Part shown: in pieces, positions 15,997 through 24,125 of the stretch
How the letters are laid out: each line of letters opens with the position of its first letter
How positions within the stretch are numbered: position 1 is the stretch's first letter
NCBI GenBank assembly: GCA_030457025.1
Contig: JAKDSA010000021.1
Location: forward strand, 1 to 45,180
Reading direction: 5' to 3'
Source: Brevibacterium sp.
Lineage (GTDB): Bacteria > Actinomycetota > Actinomycetes > Actinomycetales > Brevibacteriaceae
Length of the DNA stretch: 45,180 bases
The notes under the pieces: generated by a model
Told to the model about the DNA's origin: nothing
Database searches by the model: none
Seen by the model: only the letters and a program-made list of their open reading frames with translations
Program-made: the position numbers and the translations under genes

Positions 15997-17516
15997 CGGT
16001 CCCCCACCGCCCGAGCATCGTCGCCGACCACCTGATTCTCGGTTCCGGTGGCCAGGGCCAGGACCTCTTCCTCCGTCGAGCTCGGAGGAAGTTCCCCGGC
16101 AATGCGGCCATCGGACATGACGAGGACCCGGTCGGACATTCCCAGGACCTCGGGAAGTTCACTGGAGACGAGAATGATCGCCACACCTCGGCGGGCAAGG
16201 CTGCGGATCAGCTTGTAGACGGCGACCTTCGCACCGACGTCGATTCCTCGCGTCGGTTCGTCGAGCAGCACCACCCGCGGGGACGTGGCCAGCCATTTGG
16301 CCAGAACGACCTTCTGCTGATTGCCGCCCGACAGGGCTCTGACCTCTTGGTCCGCATCGCGACTGATGACCTCGAGGGACTGAAGGATCTCCGGAATTTT
16401 GGCGCGCATGCCCGAGGTGCGGGAGGGGAATACCGAGCGGATCGCCAGCAGCGCGTTGTCGATCACGGATTGCGCGAGCACCAATCCGGTGCCCTTCCGA
16501 TCTTCTGTGACCAGGGCCAGGCCGCGCCGGACGCCGTGTCGGGCGGTGGTGATCCTCACCGGCTCATCGTCGAGGCGCACCGCACCGCGGGTGAAGGGCT
16601 CGGCGCCGAAGACGGCTGACAGAAGCTCCGAGCGACCGGAACCCTGCAGCCCCGCCAGACCGAGGATCTCACCGGCACGGAGGTCGAGGCCAATGTCATC
16701 GAGCTGCTCATTTCCTCCACCGGTCACCGAGAGCACGGTGGCACCGATCTGGGTTCCCGCCTCGCGTTCGGGGAAGAACGTGCTGATGGGCCGCCCGACC
16801 ATGGCGCGCACAAGTCCCGCCTGGTCCATCTCGTCGGTCGGCTGGCTGGTGACGAGTGCACCGTCCTTCAGCACTGTGATCGTGTCGCAGAGGTCGAAGA
16901 CCTCCTGCAGCCGGTGCGAAACGTAGATGATCGCCACGCCCTTGGACTTGAGTGTCTCGATGATCCGGTAGAGCACAGCCACTTCCTTCTCGGACAGTGC
17001 GGCGGTGGGTTCGTCCATGGAGATCACGTGGGCATCGACCGAGAGTGCCTTGATGATCTCGACGATCTGCTGTTCGGCCACCGTCAGCCACCCGACCTTC
17101 GCATCGGGGGTGATGCCCTCCACGTCGAGATCATCGAGGAGGGCCTGAGTCCTGGTGCGCATCGTGGCCACATCGACGAGTCCGCGCTTCCGAGGTTCAC
17201 GGCCGAGGAAGACGTTCTGCGCAACGGTGCGATCGGGCAGCAGATTGAACTCCTGGAAGACCGTGGCCACTCCCGCCCGGCCGGCGTCGACGGGATGAGA
17301 GAAGTCGACGACCTGACCATCGATGCGCAGCTGACCGCCGTCCCTGCGGTGGACACCGGCGATGATCTTCATCAGCGTGGATTTGCCGGCACCGTTCTCT
17401 CCGACGAGACCGTGGACCGTGCCGGCTCGCACCTCGATCGAGATGTCGTGCAGCACTTCGACTCCGAAGAACTGTTTGCGGATTCCCGTGGCACGCAGCA
17501 CCGGTGTCGTGGTCAT
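15993..17516 (-). CDS. Sugar ABC transporter ATP-binding protein (RbsA/MglA type)
   Basis: A protein of about 507 residues with two fused ATPase domains, as usual for ribose-type importers. Domain 1 has Walker A GLVGENGAGKSTLMKI near residue 40 and Walker B ISMDEPTAALSEKE. Domain 2 has a degenerate Walker A (AGLQGSGRSELLS), the signature ALSGGNQQKVVLAKWL and Walker B VVLLDEPTRGIDVGAK. It energises import by the two permeases. ATG 17516 overlaps the oxidoreductase stop (TGATG); a GTG one codon earlier at 17519 is equally possible. Degeneracy in the second nucleotide site is normal for this family. Confidence 0.9.
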   Translation of the reverse strand: MTTTPVLRATGIRKQFFGVEVLHDISIEVRAGTVHGLVGENGAGKSTLMKIIAGVHRRDGGQLRIDGQVVDFSHPVDAGRAGVATVFQEFNLLPDRTVAQNVFLGREPRKRGLVDVATMRTRTQALLDDLDVEGITPDAKVGWLTVAEQQIVEIIKALSVDAHVISMDEPTAALSEKEVAVLYRIIETLKSKGVAIIYVSHRLQEVFDLCDTITVLKDGALVTSQPTDEMDQAGLVRAMVGRPISTFFPEREAGTQIGATVLSVTGGGNEQLDDIGLDLRAGEILGLAGLQGSGRSELLSAVFGAEPFTRGAVRLDDEPVRITTARHGVRRGLALVTEDRKGTGLVLAQSVIDNALLAIRSVFPSRTSGMRAKIPEILQSLEVISRDADQEVRALSGGNQQKVVLAKWLATSPRVVLLDEPTRGIDVGAKVAVYKLIRSLARRGVAIILVSSELPEVLGMSDRVLVMSDGRIAGELPPSSTEEEVLALATGTENQVVGDDARAVGDR

Positions 17517-18616
17517 CACGCTTCGACCTCGACCCAGGTGCGCTCGGCGGCCGATTTGAGCACTGCCTCGGTGATGAGGGCCGCACGGACACCGTCGGCC
17601 AATGTCGGCACTCCCTCACGAGATTCACCGGCGAAGACAGCGTAGGAGTCGGCGACGAAGGCATTGAACGCATCCTGATAGCCCTGCGGGTGCCCTGCCG
17701 GGACCGAACACAGCCGGGCGGCATCGGGCGACAGGGTATCGGGGTCGCGCACGAGGAGCTGACTGCCGGCCCGCCTGCCCACCCACAGCTCCTCCGGCCG
17801 CTCTTGGGCGAACCGCAGGCTCTCCTGCGATCCCGCGATATCGATGACGAGGCCGTTCTTATGACCCGGCGCCAGCTGGGAGATGAGCACCGAACCGATT
17901 CCGCCTCCGCTCAATTCGACCGTCATCGCCACTGTGTCTTCCGTGGTCACCGCGGCTCCACCTCGGCGAGGATGGACGGTTCGTGTGGTGGCGGATACGG
18001 ACACGATGGCCTCGTCAGTGATGAACTCAAGCAGGTCGACGAGGTGGGAGCCGATGTCCGCGAAGGCGCGGGAGGGCCCGCCGGAGCCGGCGTCGACGCG
18101 CCAGTTGTCGTCCTCGGCGCTGAGCAGCCAATCCTGAAGATAGCTGGCATCTATGGTCAGCAGGGTTCCGGCATCTCCGCGCCGGATCCGGGCGCGGGCC
18201 TCGCGCACCATCGGGTGATAGCGGTAGACGAACGGCACGGTTCCGCTCAGTCCGAGTGATTGCGCACGGTCGCTGATGGAGCGCGCACTGGCAGCATCAA
18301 CGGCCAAAGGCTTCTCGCAGATGATGTGGAAGCCCGCGTCAAGGGCACGCAGTGAGTGTTCGGCGTGGGTGCTGTTCGGGGTGCAGATATGGACGACATC
18401 AAGGTCATGGTCGAAGAAGTCCTCACCGGTCGCGGCTGCCCGGTAGCCAAGCTCCGCTGCCGCACGCCGACCGCCTGCGGCACTCGAGGTTGTGATCAGA
18501 TCGAGGTGACCTCCTGCGGCGCGGGCGGCATGAGTATGTGTGCGAGCCATGAAGCCGCCACCGACCATCCCGATTCGAGGTGGCGGTGGTGCAGAAGCCT
18601 GGGCGACAGTGTCCAT
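17516..18616 (-). CDS. Gfo/Idh/MocA family sugar oxidoreductase
   Basis: A 366-residue NAD(P)-dependent oxidoreductase. The N-terminal Rossmann motif is RIGMVGGGFMARTHTHA, and the catalytic lysine motif ICEKPLA lies near residue 110. The C-terminal part contains RAFADIGSHLVDLLEF, with the Asp and His usual for the active site, and GHPQGYQDAFNAFVADSY, a segment shared with levoglucosan- and inositol-type dehydrogenases. ATG 18616 gives a normal N-terminus; an ATG 12 codons upstream would extend into the promoter. First gene of the seven-gene operon, probably oxidising the imported sugar, perhaps at C3 (inference). Confidence 0.87.
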   Translation of the reverse strand: MDTVAQASAPPPPRIGMVGGGFMARTHTHAARAAGGHLDLITTSSAAGGRRAAAELGYRAAATGEDFFDHDLDVVHICTPNSTHAEHSLRALDAGFHIICEKPLAVDAASARSISDRAQSLGLSGTVPFVYRYHPMVREARARIRRGDAGTLLTIDASYLQDWLLSAEDDNWRVDAGSGGPSRAFADIGSHLVDLLEFITDEAIVSVSATTRTVHPRRGGAAVTTEDTVAMTVELSGGGIGSVLISQLAPGHKNGLVIDIAGSQESLRFAQERPEELWVGRRAGSQLLVRDPDTLSPDAARLCSVPAGHPQGYQDAFNAFVADSYAVFAGESREGVPTLADGVRAALITEAVLKSAAERTWVEVEA

Positions 18617-18645
18617 GAACCATTCTGATGTCGACCTAACCGCTT

Positions 18646-18675
18646 TTGTCAATACCTTTTAAAAAGTAGATACTT
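18646..18675. promoter_or_regulatory. ROK regulator promoter and palindrome in divergent region
   Basis: On the plus strand TTGTCA (18646-18651) and GATACT (18669-18674) are separated by 17 bp and fit a promoter for the ROK gene. The perfect palindrome AAGTA-GA-TACTT (18664-18675) covers that -10. A second near-palindrome, CTTTTAAAAAG, lies just before it. On the minus strand TTGACA at 18652-18647 is a perfect -35 facing the sugar operon, though its -10 is poor. The arrangement suits a ROK repressor controlling both directions. Confidence 0.5.
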
Positions 18676-18724
18676 GATCGTCATCTTTTAGTGACCCGCT
18701 TTACCGATGTGCTTTACTGAAGGA

Positions 18725-19912
18725 ATGAGTCAGGTGACCGTTTCGCAAACCCCAGACCTGTCGCATGCCGGCGGGCTGTTTCAGCTTCTGCGGGACGGAC
18801 AGCCGCGGACTCGGGCCGATCTGGCGAAGTCGACGGGCCTCTCGCGCCCCACCGTCGCGCAGAGAATCGACCAGCTGCTTGGACTCGGACTCATCACCCC
18901 CGTCAGCGACGCCGCTTCCACAGGTGGTCGACCGAGCTCGCAGTTCGCTTTCAACCCTCAGGCCAGCGTGGTCGTCGCCGCGGACTTCGGTGCCTGCCAT
19001 GCGCGTATTGCAGTCACGGACCTGACTGGGACCGTTCTGGCGGAACTCGGCGAGGAACGCGAAATATCCGCTGGGCCCGACGACGCCATCGACTGGCTGA
19101 CTGCTGCAGCACTGCGCCTGCTTGCGCAAGCCGATCGCGGCACGGCCGACGTGGCTGGCATCGGGATCGGACTTCCAGGGCCGGTCGAATTCTCCACCGG
19201 CCGCCCGATCAATCCGCCGATCATGCCCGGCTGGGACCGGTTCGATCTGCCGGGTGCTCTCAGAAAGACGTTCTCCGCCCCAGTTCTCGTCGACAATGAC
19301 GTCAACATCATGGCACTCGGCGAGCGCAGCTTCGCCTGGCCAGAGACCACCGACCTCATCTTCGTCAAGGTCGCGACCGGCATCGGCGCTGGCATCATCT
19401 CCGGCGGTTCGCTGCGACGCGGCTCGCACGGGGCCGCAGGAGACATCGGCCATGTCGCCCTGTCCCGGGCAGCCGACATTCCCTGCGCCTGCGGCAATCG
19501 CGGTTGCCTGGAAGCGGTCGCCTCGGGGCGGGCGATTGCTCGCGAGCTCGCACGATCAGGATTGGAGACGACAACTCCGACCCACGTGGTGGGGCTCGTC
19601 AAGGCAGGTGACCTGCAGGCGATACAGGCAGTCCGCCAAGCCGGCCGCGACCTCGGCGAGGTCCTGACCACCTGCGTGAGCCTGATGAACCCCTCGCTCA
19701 TCCTCATCGGCGGGACCATGGCACAGGCGGCCGAACATCTCGTGGCCGGTGTTCGCGAGGTCGTCTATGCCCGCTCCATCCCTTTGTCGACCGAGCACCT
19801 GACGATCGCCCCTTCGCAGGCAGCCGGAGATGCCGCCATCCTGGGCGCGGCACATCTGGCCATCGATGCGGCCCTGTCCCCCGACCGGATCGCTGCCGCG
19901 CTCAGCCGGTAG
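18725..19912 (+). CDS. ROK-family transcriptional regulator
   Basis: A 395-residue repressor of the ROK family (XylR/NagC/Mlc type). It has an N-terminal winged helix (RADLAKSTGLSRPTVAQRID, residues about 30-50) and a sugar-kinase-like domain. DNDVNIMALGE carries the sugar-site residues, GDIGHVAL the zinc histidine and CACGNRGCLEAVASG (near residue 254) the zinc cysteines, so the ROK signature is intact. ATG 18725 has AGG only one nt away; the in-frame GTG at 18734 would have better spacing and may be the real start. It is divergent from the sugar operon and should sense that sugar. Confidence 0.9.
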   Translation: MSQVTVSQTPDLSHAGGLFQLLRDGQPRTRADLAKSTGLSRPTVAQRIDQLLGLGLITPVSDAASTGGRPSSQFAFNPQASVVVAADFGACHARIAVTDLTGTVLAELGEEREISAGPDDAIDWLTAAALRLLAQADRGTADVAGIGIGLPGPVEFSTGRPINPPIMPGWDRFDLPGALRKTFSAPVLVDNDVNIMALGERSFAWPETTDLIFVKVATGIGAGIISGGSLRRGSHGAAGDIGHVALSRAADIPCACGNRGCLEAVASGRAIARELARSGLETTTPTHVVGLVKAGDLQAIQAVRQAGRDLGEVLTTCVSLMNPSLILIGGTMAQAAEHLVAGVREVVYARSIPLSTEHLTIAPSQAAGDAAILGAAHLAIDAALSPDRIAAALSR

Positions 19913-20063
19913 ACCAGCGGCTGAAGCGGCTTCCTCACATGACTCGTCCCCTGCTCAGATCCCGACGTGTCGGGGCCTGATCCCAGAGCTGAAGCTTCAC
20001 CCCATTACCATGGGAAGTGCGCACCCCCGCAAACAGCGCCCTTTCACATAGGAGTCCCCCGCC

Positions 20064-20903
20064 TTGACCCATAATCGAGCATTCGCCCAGGTCGATGTCT
20101 TCGCCAGCGAGCCCTATCGCGGCAACCCTGTGGCCGTGGTCCTCGATGCCGAGGGCCTGAGCGATGAGGAGCTGGCTCGCATCGCGAATTGGACGAATCT
20201 GTCGGAGACGACCTTCATCCTTCCTCCCAGCGACTCGCGCGCCGATTACCGGCTGCGTATCTTCACCCCTTCCAGGGAGCTCCCCTTCGCCGGCCACCCC
20301 ACTCTCGGCTCGGCGGCCGCCTGGCTGGAGGCCGGCGGTGTCCCCCACAGCCAGGACACCGTGGTCCAGGAGTGCGGTGCCGGACTCGTCCACCTTCGCC
20401 GAGGTGGCTCGACCTTATCCTTCGCCGCCCCAGACTGCATCCGGTCCGGTGACCTCGACGAGAGTTTCGTCGAACAGATCGCCGCTGCCCTGAACGTCGA
20501 CCGCAATGAGATCCTCGGACATCAATGGGTCGACAACGGTCCCGGGTGGGCTGCGGTGAGGCTGGCGAGTGCAGAGCAGGTTCTGGCTCTCGAGCCGGAC
20601 TTCTCACAGATCCCGGACTCCAAGCTCGGAGTCCTCGGCTCACACCCCGAGGACAACGATCATGAGTATGAGATCCGGGCCTTCGTTCCCGGCGTCGGCG
20701 TCGCCGAAGATCCTGTGACGGGCAGTCTCAATGCCTCGGTCGCCCAATGGCTCATCGGCTCCGGTCTCGCACCGGCGAAGTACACCGTCACCCAGGGCAC
20801 AGCGCTCGGGCGGGCCGGTGTCATCGAAATTTCACAAGAAGACGACGAGGTCTGGGTCGGCGGACCGACGACCGTGTGCATACGAGGGACGGTGTTCGCA
20901 TGA
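20064..20903 (+). CDS. PhzF family isomerase-like protein
   Basis: A 279-residue PhzF-type protein with the diaminopimelate-epimerase-like two-lobe fold. NLSETTFILPP carries the glutamate equivalent to the PhzF catalytic residue, and RELPFAGHPTLGSA plus GVAEDPVTGSLNASVAQWL are the paired family motifs. The start is a TTG at 20064 with GGAG nine nt upstream. Most bacterial PhzF homologues are not in phenazine clusters, and no other phenazine genes are here, so the substrate is unknown. Its stop overlaps the next start (ATGA at 20900), so the two genes are probably translated together. Confidence 0.88.
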   Translation: MTHNRAFAQVDVFASEPYRGNPVAVVLDAEGLSDEELARIANWTNLSETTFILPPSDSRADYRLRIFTPSRELPFAGHPTLGSAAAWLEAGGVPHSQDTVVQECGAGLVHLRRGGSTLSFAAPDCIRSGDLDESFVEQIAAALNVDRNEILGHQWVDNGPGWAAVRLASAEQVLALEPDFSQIPDSKLGVLGSHPEDNDHEYEIRAFVPGVGVAEDPVTGSLNASVAQWLIGSGLAPAKYTVTQGTALGRAGVIEISQEDDEVWVGGPTTVCIRGTVFA

Positions 20904-21973
20904 GCCAAACAGACAAAAAGCCGGTCTCTGGAATTCGGCACAACAAGCGCAACGCCCCTCTGCGAATCTTCCACGGACGGATGTACTTCGCTCTCCAGGC
21001 CCTTGCCGGGGCTGCCTGGTGGCTCGGCATCATCAAACTCCCCGGCCTGCGCGAGGCAACGCTGGGCGGCCTCGATCCGCTGCTCGTCTCCGCTGTCGAC
21101 ATCCCGCTCTTCGTCATCGGCTCCGCGTTGGCGGCGCTCAACTTTCGCTGGGCCGTCTGGATAGCGGTTGCCTGGACCACCCTTGTCGCGGTCGCCATGG
21201 TCATCTACGCCACTGTCACAACCACAGGCGGTCTCGGTGCCGTCCTGATGATCGCGGCCACGGTGGGCAGCGTCATCGCCGGGGCGCTCATCCTCCTCGG
21301 CACGATTCCGTCCGGCCGCCTCCTCACAGGCCCTTTCGTCTTCAACAGCTCTCACACGCGTGTGCGGAATCAGCTCCTGATCAGAACCACGATCCAGATC
21401 ATGGTCTTCTGGGGAGTGTTCCTCATCATCGTTCCCGCGATCATCAATTCCTTCGAGGAACGCTGGAACCTGACCGTGAAGTTCCCGATCCTCGTGATCG
21501 TGGCCGGCTTCGCCCTGCTCGCCTTCGGCACCGTCCTCGGCGTGTGGTCTGCACGTGCGATCGCGAACTTCGGCTCCGGCACTCCCCTGCCCGCCGCGAT
21601 GGCCAACCACCTGGTCAAACGGGGGCCGTACGCCTTCGTTCGCAATCCCATGGCCATCGCCGGCATCGTCCAGGGCGTGGCGATCGGACTCTTCATCGGT
21701 TCGTGGATGGTCATCGCCTACGCCATCGCCGGTTCCCTCCTGTGGAACTGGCTGATACGCCCCCACGAAGAGGCCGACCTGAAGCGACGTTTCGGCTCTG
21801 AGTACGATGAGTACGCACGGCGGGTCTCCTGCTGGATTCCGAACTTCTCTGCACCAGAGGACGACGAAGACGAGAACGACGCCGATGAGGCCAGTGCCGT
21901 CGATGAGGCCAGTGCTGTCGAAACCGGTGAGGTCGATACCGGTGCAGAGGCCAGCGACGAACAGCAGCGCTGA
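20900..21973 (+). CDS. Membrane methyltransferase-like protein (ICMT/NnrU type)
   Basis: A 357-residue membrane protein with about eight hydrophobic helices. The C-terminal part matches the isoprenylcysteine carboxyl methyltransferase/phospholipid methyltransferase pattern: LVKRGPYAFVRNPMAIAGI, then a helix, then RPHEEADLKRRFGSEYDEYARRV, where the RNP and the Glu-Glu/Tyr motif bind S-adenosylmethionine. The N-terminal half is less conserved. The last 40 residues are acidic and repetitive (DEASAVDEASAVETGE), probably disordered. It overlaps the phzF stop by four bases. The methyl acceptor is unknown, and a non-methylating role is possible. Confidence 0.78.
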   Translation: MSQTDKKPVSGIRHNKRNAPLRIFHGRMYFALQALAGAAWWLGIIKLPGLREATLGGLDPLLVSAVDIPLFVIGSALAALNFRWAVWIAVAWTTLVAVAMVIYATVTTTGGLGAVLMIAATVGSVIAGALILLGTIPSGRLLTGPFVFNSSHTRVRNQLLIRTTIQIMVFWGVFLIIVPAIINSFEERWNLTVKFPILVIVAGFALLAFGTVLGVWSARAIANFGSGTPLPAAMANHLVKRGPYAFVRNPMAIAGIVQGVAIGLFIGSWMVIAYAIAGSLLWNWLIRPHEEADLKRRFGSEYDEYARRVSCWIPNFSAPEDDEDENDADEASAVDEASAVETGEVDTGAEASDEQQR

Positions 21974-21994
21974 GCCGACCGCGAGACCGAGACC

Positions 21995-22363
21995 TCAGCT
22001 GGCGTCGTGAACCGTCACCGCATAGCCGTCGAGGTCGATGAACGTGAAGGTCAGACCGAAGGGGCTCGGCGCGGGAGCGCGCAGAATCTCGACACCCGCC
22101 TCGGCGAGGCTGTCATGGAGTGCCTGTGAGTCATCGCAGCCGAACCACAGCGCAACCCCGGCGCCTGGCCGCTCAATCGAATCGAGATCGACACCCGGCA
22201 GCGGCTCACGGACGGCGAATGGAATCGGAGAGGTGGCGAAGAGCACCGCGCCGGGAGGAGCCGTCGGTGCCCGTTTGAGCCCGATCCGAGTTTCGTAGAA
22301 TTCGGCCGCCTTCTCAAGATCTCGCACCTGCAGCGCGAGGAAATCCGGTCCTGTCACAGTCAT
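21995..22363 (-). CDS. VOC family protein (glyoxalase/bleomycin resistance fold)
   Basis: A 122-residue vicinal oxygen chelate protein with the paired beta-alpha-beta pattern (FLALQVRDLEKAAEFYETRIG and GVALWFGCDDSQALHDSLAEAGVE, ending in TFIDLDGYAVTVHD). I use ATG 22363, which has GGGA seven nt upstream; ATG 22375 would add four residues but lacks a spaced ribosome site. Likely metal ligands are not fully conserved, so it may bind rather than convert its ligand. It is divergent from a MarR regulator whose tandem palindromes lie between them, so it is probably induced by an electrophile, oxidant or drug (inference). Confidence 0.85.
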   Translation of the reverse strand: MTVTGPDFLALQVRDLEKAAEFYETRIGLKRAPTAPPGAVLFATSPIPFAVREPLPGVDLDSIERPGAGVALWFGCDDSQALHDSLAEAGVEILRAPAPSPFGLTFTFIDLDGYAVTVHDAS

Positions 22364-22392
22364 GATCGTTCCCATCTCTTGGTTCTGCTTTC

Positions 22393-22439
22393 TATGTCAG
22401 TGTCCTGACATAAATAATGTATGTCAGAATGCTTACATG
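22393..22439. promoter_or_regulatory. Two tandem MarR-type palindromes
   Basis: TATGTCAG (22393-22400) and CTGACATA (22405-22412) form a perfect palindrome with a 4-nt spacer. A second copy, TATGTCAG (22420-22427), 4 nt, then CTTACATG with two mismatches (22432-22439), overlaps the MarR start codon at 22437. The centres are 27 bp apart. This is the expected layout for autoregulation and control of the divergent VOC gene. Confidence 0.75.
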
Positions 22440-22910
22440 AGTCAAGAATCAATCGCGCGCCGAGAATCCGCATCACCACAGGCACTGGATGCGATGATCG
22501 GCTACCAGCTCAAACACCTGCAGTCAGCCCTGCGTTCGCACATGGACGAGGCCCTGCGGCCGATCGGCCTGTCCACACCGCAGTATGCGTGCCTTGAGCT
22601 GCTGAGACGCGAACCCGGCGCCTCGAATTCTGAGCTCGCTCGCGGCGCATTCGTCACCAGGCAGACGATGAGCACACTGCTGCGCGGACTCCAGGATCGC
22701 GGATTTGTGACCAGACCGGCGAAGGCGTCAACAGGAAGGGCCCTGCCCACGACCCTGACCCCGGACGGTGAAGACGCGCTCGACCAGGCGATGCTGCGGG
22801 TCGAGCCGATCTCAGCACTCATGGTCTCGTCACTTGATGAGACGCAGAAAAACAACCTCGGCGAATCCCTGGATCTGTGCATCCAGGCCCTCGACGCGCC
22901 TGCACCCTGA
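22437..22910 (+). CDS. MarR-family transcriptional regulator
   Basis: A 157-residue winged-helix regulator. The DNA-binding part contains LSTPQYACLELLRREPGASNSELARGAFVTRQTMSTLL broken here only for description, then a wing with TGRALPTTLTPDGEDAL, the standard MarR pattern. ATG 22437 lies inside the second palindrome, which gives strong autorepression a simple mechanism. There is no obvious ribosome site, so a very short or leaderless transcript is possible. It is divergent from the VOC gene and convergent with the VanZ gene, nine nt away. No conserved redox cysteine pair is seen in the helix-turn-helix region. Confidence 0.87.
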   Translation: MSQESIARRESASPQALDAMIGYQLKHLQSALRSHMDEALRPIGLSTPQYACLELLRREPGASNSELARGAFVTRQTMSTLLRGLQDRGFVTRPAKASTGRALPTTLTPDGEDALDQAMLRVEPISALMVSSLDETQKNNLGESLDLCIQALDAPAP

Positions 22911-22919
22911 GGACGGACG

Positions 22920-23384
22920 CTACCTCACAACGCGGTCGATGGGCTCCGGATCCTCACGAGGCAGCAACAGCATCAGGATCAGTGCGCAGATGGCGCCGAT
23001 GCCGGCGCCGATCGAATTGGTGACCAGGTCACTGATGGTGCCGAATCTCGTCGGTGAGAGCAGAGTCACCTGAGCTCCTTCGATCAGGAGAGTGAAGGCG
23101 ACGCCGACCGCCCAACCGATCCACCAACGGCGGCGCCCCAAGTGCAGCGCAAGCAGGAATCCGAATGGAACGAACATGGCGACGTTGGCAAGCTTCTCGA
23201 CGCGCCCATAGGTCAGCCACTCGGTCCACCGGTGGGAGGCAAAGAATTCAAGCATGCGTCCGATCGGGCTCCCGGGACTGACGTCGAGCTGCTGCGGTGT
23301 GAGCGTCATGAACGCGATGAACAGCGTGTAGAAGATCAGCAGTGCCAGGGGAGCATTGCCCATGCGAGGCGGCTGACGTGTCAT
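22920..23384 (-). CDS. VanZ family membrane protein
   Basis: A 154-residue protein with four hydrophobic helices and the VanZ pattern: LIFYTLFIAFMTLTPQQLD, KLANVAMFVPFGFLLAL, then FTLLIEGAQ and FGTISDLVTNSIGAGIGA with the conserved Glu, Asp and Asn. VanZ itself gives low-level teicoplanin resistance, but most family members have no known role. ATG 23384 is my choice; an earlier GTG at 23441 would add 19 hydrophilic residues. No glycopeptide resistance genes are near, so no resistance should be inferred. Confidence 0.85.
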   Translation of the reverse strand: MTRQPPRMGNAPLALLIFYTLFIAFMTLTPQQLDVSPGSPIGRMLEFFASHRWTEWLTYGRVEKLANVAMFVPFGFLLALHLGRRRWWIGWAVGVAFTLLIEGAQVTLLSPTRFGTISDLVTNSIGAGIGAICALILMLLLPREDPEPIDRVVR

Positions 23385-23458
23385 GCGGCTCAGACTACCG
23401 CTGATCTCTTGAGCCGACGCCCCATCTGCGGTCTCCCGCAACCCGGGCCAATCACGAT

Positions 23459-24010
23459 TCAGGTCGCGAATCGGGAGCTGAGCTCATCGATTCTCATCTC
23501 CCTGTCCTCGGGGCGCATACGACCGGCTCGCTCGAGCAGACTGATGCCGTGCAGTGCGCCCCAGAACACCTCGGTGCTGGTGTCGTCACCGATGGTATCC
23601 GCGAGAGCATCGAAGGCATCGCGCAGTTCGGACTCATTGCCCTCTTCGGCGAAACGAGCATCGATCGACTGGCGGAACATAGCCTCATAGATGGCGGGAT
23701 GCGCATCGGCGAATTCCAAGTATGAGGCTGCGACAGCCGCCGCGGCACGGGTTCCCGTCGCAGAACTGGCTGCGGACCGGCATCGCTGCGCCAAGTCGGT
23801 AAATCCCTCCAATGCGACTGCCAGCATGATCTCCGACTTGCCGCCGGGAAAATGCCCATAGAGCACCGGTTGGGAGAAGCCGATGGCCTCGGCCAGATGG
23901 CGGGTAGTCACCTTGGCCCACCCGTCCTTGTCTGCCCGCTCTCGAGCGGCCGCAAGAATGCTCTGACGTCGGGCGGCTCTGCGTGACATCTGCCCCTGCT
24001 GTCCGCTCAT
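23459..24010 (-). CDS. TetR-family transcriptional regulator
   Basis: A 183-residue repressor. The N-terminal helix-turn-helix is SILAAARERADKDGWAKVTT then RHLAEAIGFSQPVLYGHFPG, the usual TetR block, followed by a helical ligand-binding domain (YLEFADAHPAIYEAMFRQS) resembling the TetR_C_33-like group. ATG 24010 has GAGGGGA close upstream. It is divergent from the membrane protein at 24126, and the gap holds two tandem palindromes, so it very probably represses that gene and itself. Confidence 0.88.
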   Translation of the reverse strand: MSGQQGQMSRRAARRQSILAAARERADKDGWAKVTTRHLAEAIGFSQPVLYGHFPGGKSEIMLAVALEGFTDLAQRCRSAASSATGTRAAAAVAASYLEFADAHPAIYEAMFRQSIDARFAEEGNESELRDAFDALADTIGDDTSTEVFWGALHGISLLERAGRMRPEDREMRIDELSSRFAT

Positions 24011-24046
24011 ATTTCCCCTCTTGCGCACCGTCGCATCAGAGCATAC

Positions 24047-24079
24047 TCTAGCAGTGCTAGATAATCTAGCGTTGCTAGG
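24047..24079. promoter_or_regulatory. Tandem TetR-type palindromes
   Basis: TCTAGCA-G-TGCTAGA at 24047-24061 is a perfect 15-bp palindrome. A second copy at 24065-24079 (TCTAGCGTTGCTAGG) keeps arms CTAGC/GCTAG. Centres are 18 bp apart, close to two helical turns, which suits two TetR dimers on one face of the DNA. The sites lie 37 bp upstream of the TetR start and 47 bp before the divergent gene. Confidence 0.75.
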
Positions 24080-24125
24080 TTCTTCTATTTCCGCTCGCCT
24101 CCACTCATCGATCGAGAGAATCACC

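Noticed and set aside
20064-20903. Part of a phenazine gene cluster
   Set aside because: PhzF-like protein is present but no other phenazine gene is in the window.
20731-21801. 356-codon plus-strand frame overlapping the membrane methyltransferase-like gene
   Set aside because: Arg/His/Pro-rich translation in the wrong frame; the 20900 frame has membrane helices and conserved motifs.
22920-23384. Glycopeptide resistance determinant (vanZ)
   Set aside because: VanZ-fold proteins are widespread; none of the other van genes are present.
24021-24125. Upstream extension of the DUF1772-like protein
   Set aside because: It runs through the tandem palindromes and lacks a ribosome site; GTG 24126 has a good one.
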